DNA of 64,000 nucleotides from an uncultured Lachnospiraceae bacterium (GTDB taxonomy: Bacteria > Bacillota > Clostridia > Lachnospirales > Lachnospiraceae): the NCBI GenBank assembly GCA_947632515.1, contig CANRPO010000002.1, positions 124,001 to 188,000 of the forward strand. The letters are read 5' to 3'. A program made the position numbers and the translations under genes. Each line of letters starts with the position of its first letter. Within the stretch, counting starts at the first letter, position 1. The notes beneath the pieces are model-generated. The model was given only the letters and a program-made list of their open reading frames with translations. It made no database searches and was not told the DNA's origin. Positions 60,004-64,000 of this stretch are shown here, in pieces.

Positions 60004-60420
60004 ATGCGCAAAAACAGTGTGAAAAATACGCGGATCAACGGGGAAGTGCAGCGCGTGCTGGCGGAGATCATCAGGGCCGGGATCAAAGATCCCAGAATTG
60101 CCCCGATGACTTCGGTGGTATCGGTGGAGGTCGCTCCCGACCTGAAAACCTGCAAGGCGCGGATCAGCGTGCTGGGCGACGAGAAGGCGCAGGCGGAGAC
60201 GCTGGAAGGTCTTCGGAGCGCGGAGGGATATATCAGGAATCAGTTGGCGCGGACGATCAATCTGCGCAATACGCCGCAGATCACCTTTATCATGGATCAA
60301 TCCATCGCTTACGGCGTCAACATGTCGAAGCTGATCGACGAAGTGATGGAGAAGGAGCGGGCGGATAAAGAAGAGAGCGCGGAGGAAGTTGAGACGGCGG
60401 AGCATGATGAGAATAATTGA
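60004..60420 (+). CDS. rbfA: Ribosome-binding factor A
   Basis: RINGEVQRVLAEIIRAGIKDPRIAPMTSVVSVEVAPDLKTCKARISVLG. Confidence 0.96.
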   Translation: MRKNSVKNTRINGEVQRVLAEIIRAGIKDPRIAPMTSVVSVEVAPDLKTCKARISVLGDEKAQAETLEGLRSAEGYIRNQLARTINLRNTPQITFIMDQSIAYGVNMSKLIDEVMEKERADKEESAEEVETAEHDENN

Positions 60421-61357
60421 TGAATTGAGAGATGTAAAGTCCATAGCGATCAGCGGTCACGTAAGACCCGATGGAGACTGTGTCGGCTCTGTGATGGGAT
60501 TGTATCTCTATCTGAAAAACGAGTTGCCGGACGCGGTGATCGACGCCTATCTGGAACAGCCGGCGGATATTTTTGGCTGTATCAGCCATATCGAAGATAT
60601 TAAATCTGATTTTAATACAGACCGGGTGTACGATGCGTTTGTGGCGCTGGATACCGTGCCGGACCGCATGGGCGGCGCGGCAGAGATATACAGCAGAGCG
60701 CGCAAGAAGATCAACATCGACCACCATATCAGCAATCCGGGGCACGGCGATGTGAGCGTGGTGGAGCCTGAAAGAAGCTCCACGGCGGAACTTCTGTACG
60801 ACCTGATGGAGCCTGACCGGGTCGATGAGGAGGTCGCCAAGGCGATCTATATCGGAATCATTCACGACACGGGAGTCCTGCGTTACTCCAACACGTCTCC
60901 GCGCACGCTGCAGGTTGCGGCAGAGCTTGTTAAATTTGGATTCGATTTTTCAAAAATCATAGAGGAGACGTTTTTTGAGAAGACTTATCTGCAGACGCAG
61001 ATCATGGGCAGAGCCATTCTGGAGAGTATGCGGATCCTGGACGACCGCTGTATCGTCAGCGTGGTCAGCCGCCGCATGATGGAGTTCTACCGGGTGACGT
61101 CAAAGGACCTGGAGGGGATCGTGAACCAGCTCCAGTCGGTCAGGGGCGTGCACTGTGCGATCTTTATGCACGAGACGGGGACGCAGGAATACAAGGTGAG
61201 TATGCGCTCAGACGGCGAGGTGGACGTGGCCGCGGTCGCGGTGAAATTCGGCGGCGGAGGGCATGTGCGCGCCGCAGGATGCACTATGAACGGTACATAT
61301 CGCGACAATATCAACAATCTCTGCAGGGAGATCGCAGAGCAGCTAAAGGATAAATAA
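60404..61357 (+). CDS. nrnA: DHH-family bifunctional oligoribonuclease/pAp phosphatase NrnA
   Basis: SGHVRPDGDCVGSVMGL, NIDHHISNPGHGDVSVVEP, C-terminal GGGGHVRAAGC. Confidence 0.94.
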   Translation: MMRIIDELRDVKSIAISGHVRPDGDCVGSVMGLYLYLKNELPDAVIDAYLEQPADIFGCISHIEDIKSDFNTDRVYDAFVALDTVPDRMGGAAEIYSRARKKINIDHHISNPGHGDVSVVEPERSSTAELLYDLMEPDRVDEEVAKAIYIGIIHDTGVLRYSNTSPRTLQVAAELVKFGFDFSKIIEETFFEKTYLQTQIMGRAILESMRILDDRCIVSVVSRRMMEFYRVTSKDLEGIVNQLQSVRGVHCAIFMHETGTQEYKVSMRSDGEVDVAAVAVKFGGGGHVRAAGCTMNGTYRDNINNLCREIAEQLKDK

Positions 61358-61358
61358 C

Positions 61359-62273
61359 GTGTATAATGGAATTGTGAACGTATATAAGGAGCGGGGGTTC
61401 ACCTCCCATGATGTGGTGGCCAAGCTCAGAGGCATCCTGAAAATGAAGAAAATCGGACATACAGGGACACTCGACCCGGAGGCGGTCGGCGTGCTTCCTG
61501 TATGTTTCGGTTCGGGCACAAAACTGTGCGATATGCTCACGGATTGGGACAAGGAGTATATCGCCGTGCTGCGTCTTGGCATCGTCACGGACACGCAGGA
61601 TATGACGGGGCAGATCCTCACGCGGTGCGCCGGGGCAAAGATGGAGGAACTGACCGGGGAACAGATACGCGGGGCGGTCATGAGTTTTGCGGGGGACTAT
61701 GACCAGATCCCGCCCATGTACTCCGCCCTCAAGGTGGGCGGGAAGAAACTGTACGAGCTGGCGCGGGCGGGGCGGGAGGTTGAGCGCGCTCCCCGCAGGG
61801 TCCGCATCGAGGAGATCGAGATTCTCTCCGCAGAGCTGCCGCTTGTCAGGATGCGCGTGGTCTGCTCCAAGGGGACTTACATCAGGACGCTCTGCCATGA
61901 CATCGGCGGGCGTCTTGGGTGCGGCGGCGCCATGGAATCGCTGACGCGGAGCAGAGTCGGCATATTCGGCATCGAGGAGGCTTTGACGCTGGCGCAGCTT
62001 GAGCGCTTGCGGGACGAAGGGAAAATATCGAGCGTTATTATTCCGCCCGACAGGGTTTTTGCAAAGGAGCGGGCCGTGGCTGTCAATGAGGTGGGCCGTC
62101 GCATGGCCAAGAACGGTAACCGTCTGGGACGGGGGCAGTTTGCGGACGAGCTGTCTCTTGCGGACGGAGAGCGCGTCAGAGTCTACGACGGCGACGGCAG
62201 ATTTTACGGTATCTACGGTTACGAGGCGGCGGCGGATTCCCTCAGGCCGGTCAGGATGTTTCTGACGGAGTGA
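61359..62273 (+). CDS. truB: tRNA pseudouridine(55) synthase
   Basis: GIVNVYKERGFTSHDVVAKLRGILKMKKIGHTGTLDPEAVGVLPVC. Confidence 0.97.
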   Translation: MYNGIVNVYKERGFTSHDVVAKLRGILKMKKIGHTGTLDPEAVGVLPVCFGSGTKLCDMLTDWDKEYIAVLRLGIVTDTQDMTGQILTRCAGAKMEELTGEQIRGAVMSFAGDYDQIPPMYSALKVGGKKLYELARAGREVERAPRRVRIEEIEILSAELPLVRMRVVCSKGTYIRTLCHDIGGRLGCGGAMESLTRSRVGIFGIEEALTLAQLERLRDEGKISSVIIPPDRVFAKERAVAVNEVGRRMAKNGNRLGRGQFADELSLADGERVRVYDGDGRFYGIYGYEAAADSLRPVRMFLTE

Positions 62274-62325
62274 CAGGAGATCAGCCGCGCGGCGGCGGGA
62301 CGCGGAGCATGGAGACGGAAAAGAT

Positions 62326-63243
62326 ATGCAGATCATAGAACGGACGACGGAATTTGAATTGCCCGGAAGAAGCGCCGTGGCTATCGGCAAGTTTGACGGC
62401 GTGCATCTCGGACATCAGAAATTGATCCGAAAGATCACGGAGCAGAAGAGGAAACATTTAATCGCCACGGTGTTTACGTTCGACACTTCCGCGGCGGCTT
62501 TCTTCGGCGGCGAGGATAAGGAACTGACCACCGTGGCTGAAAAGCGGCGTATTTTTGAGCGCATGGGCGTGGATGTGGTGATCGAATTCCCGTTAAATGA
62601 GGAGACGGCGGCCACAGAGCCGGAGACGTTCGTGCACGGGTATCTGGCAGCCCGGATGCGAGCGGCTTACATCTGTGCGGGGGCGGATCTGTCCTTTGGA
62701 AAAAGGGGCGCGGGGGATTATGCTCTGCTGGAAAAGTATGCCGACAGATACGGCTATCGGACGGAGCTGATCGAAAAAGTGTCGGTGGACGGTGCGGAAG
62801 TGAGCTCGACCGGAATACGTCAGGCCGTGCGCGCGGGGGATATGGAGGCGGCGGCCCGTATGCTCGGGACGCCTTACCGTGTGAGCGGGACAGTGGAGCA
62901 CGGCAGGCAGCTCGGCCGCACCATCGGTATGCCCACGGCGAATCTTATACCGGACAGGGACAAGCTGCTGCCGCCTTACGGGGTATACTATGCGCGGGCG
63001 ATCCTGGACGGTAAGGTCTACGGGGGGATCTCCAACATAGGCTGCAAGCCCACGGTCGATGCCGGGGACACGGTGGGAGTGGAGACTTATCTGTATGATT
63101 TTGAAGGGGACCTGTACGGCAGAGAGATGACGGTGGAACTTCTCGCGTTCCGCAGGCCGGAGACAAAATTCGACAGCGTGGAGCAGCTTCGGGCGTACAT
63201 GGAGGCGGACATAGCTGCCGGGAGAGCCTATTTAAATAGGTAA
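62326..63243 (+). CDS. ribF: Bifunctional riboflavin kinase/FAD synthetase
   Basis: AIGKFDGVHLGHQKLI; C-terminal riboflavin kinase GRTIGMPTANLIP. Confidence 0.97.
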   Translation: MQIIERTTEFELPGRSAVAIGKFDGVHLGHQKLIRKITEQKRKHLIATVFTFDTSAAAFFGGEDKELTTVAEKRRIFERMGVDVVIEFPLNEETAATEPETFVHGYLAARMRAAYICAGADLSFGKRGAGDYALLEKYADRYGYRTELIEKVSVDGAEVSSTGIRQAVRAGDMEAAARMLGTPYRVSGTVEHGRQLGRTIGMPTANLIPDRDKLLPPYGVYYARAILDGKVYGGISNIGCKPTVDAGDTVGVETYLYDFEGDLYGREMTVELLAFRRPETKFDSVEQLRAYMEADIAAGRAYLNR

Positions 63244-63266
63244 GAATAGTTTTTGTGGAATAGGAC

Positions 63267-63295
63267 TTGTCAGCATACTATATTTTGTATAAAAT
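63267..63295 (+). promoter_or_regulatory. Candidate promoter of Na/Pi cotransporter gene
   Basis: TTGTCA - 17 nt - TAAAAT. Confidence 0.5.
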
Positions 63296-63351
63296 AAAAT
63301 TGTGTAGTTTTGTGCGGGGAATCAGTACAGACGAAGGGAATCTGAGACGAG

Positions 63352-64000
63352 ATGAATTTATTGATCATTCTTTCTATGGCGGGCGGCCTGGGGCTGTTCC
63401 TGTACGGTATGCGCATCATGAGCGACAGTATCGAGAAGGTCGCGGGCGCGAAATTGAGAGGGATCTTGGAGCGGCTGACGACGAACCGTTTCACGGGGAT
63501 CATCGTGGGTGTGCTCTTCACCGCGGCGATCCAGTCCTCATCGGCCTGTACGGTGATGGTTGTCAGTTTCGTCAACTCGGGGCTGATGACGTTGACGCAG
63601 GCGGCGGGCGTGATCTTCGGCGCGAATATCGGTACGACGGTCACGGCTCTGTTGGTTTCCTTTAAATTAGAAAAAATTGCGCCTGTTATATTATTGCTGG
63701 GCGTGCTGGTCGTCATGTTCTGTAAGAGACAGAAAATATCGCGCTGGGGCGAGGTCATCATCGGTTTCGGCGTTCTCTTTATGGGATTGAGTACCATGTC
63801 AGGCGCCATGGCGGGCATGAAGGATTCGCCGGCGGTCTTACATATGTTTGCCTCTCTTCAATCACCGTTTCTCGCAGTGATCTTAGGCGCCGTGCTCACG
63901 GCGATCATCCAGAGTTCCTCCGTCACGGTCAGTATCATGGTGCTTTTGGCCAATCAGGGGCTGCTCAGTATGGACATCGGGCTGTATATTATCCTGGGCT
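63352..64000 (+). CDS. Na/Pi cotransporter family protein, 3' truncated by window edge
   Basis: MNLLIILSMAGGLGLFLYGMRIMSDSIEKVAG... TAAIQSSSACTVMVVSFVNSGLM... GANIGTTVTALL, duplicated QSSS motifs. Confidence 0.95.
   Translation, partial: MNLLIILSMAGGLGLFLYGMRIMSDSIEKVAGAKLRGILERLTTNRFTGIIVGVLFTAAIQSSSACTVMVVSFVNSGLMTLTQAAGVIFGANIGTTVTALLVSFKLEKIAPVILLLGVLVVMFCKRQKISRWGEVIIGFGVLFMGLSTMSGAMAGMKDSPAVLHMFASLQSPFLAVILGAVLTAIIQSSSVTVSIMVLLANQGLLSMDIGLYIILG

Overview
The window is a Gram-positive Clostridia chromosome segment, probably Lachnospiraceae by gene content and protein style. Nearly all genes are on the + strand. Positions 1-26500 hold a fla/che super-operon: flgE (5'-truncated), flbD, motAB, fliL, fliM, fliY, cheY, fliOPQR, flhBAFG, ycgR-like, cheB, cheA, cheW, cheC, cheD, fliA, fapA-like and small unknown genes. 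It runs into a housekeeping block in the order known from Bacillus subtilis: rpsB-tsf-pyrH-frr-uppS-cdsA-dxr-rseP-(ispG)-polC-rimP-nusA-ylxR-ylxQ-infB-rbfA-nrnA-truB-ribF. A Na/Pi cotransporter gene is cut by the right edge. Accessory material sits at a few junctions: a hicB with a decayed hicA plus an Rpn-family nuclease gene (1.9-3.6 kb), a PRTase/iron-type ABC transporter/deacetylase/bactofilin block (29.3-35.1 kb), a PP2C phosphatase/kinase pair and an intact hicAB (40.5-42.9 kb), and a second Rpn-family gene plus a very large surface protein (48.5-54.4 kb). The strongest candidate for something new is the surface-protein locus at 49639-54373. Its reading frame is broken exactly at a G9 homopolymer, removing one G restores a 1577-codon protein, and the tract lies between two copies of a duplicated N-terminal module. 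This looks like a phase-variable (contingency) locus. Other leads are in-frame internal starts in both Rpn-family genes (possible intragenic antitoxins) and an orphan hicB that keeps an operator-like promoter while its toxin gene is reduced to a C-terminal stub. No searches or computations were run; family calls come from reading the translations.
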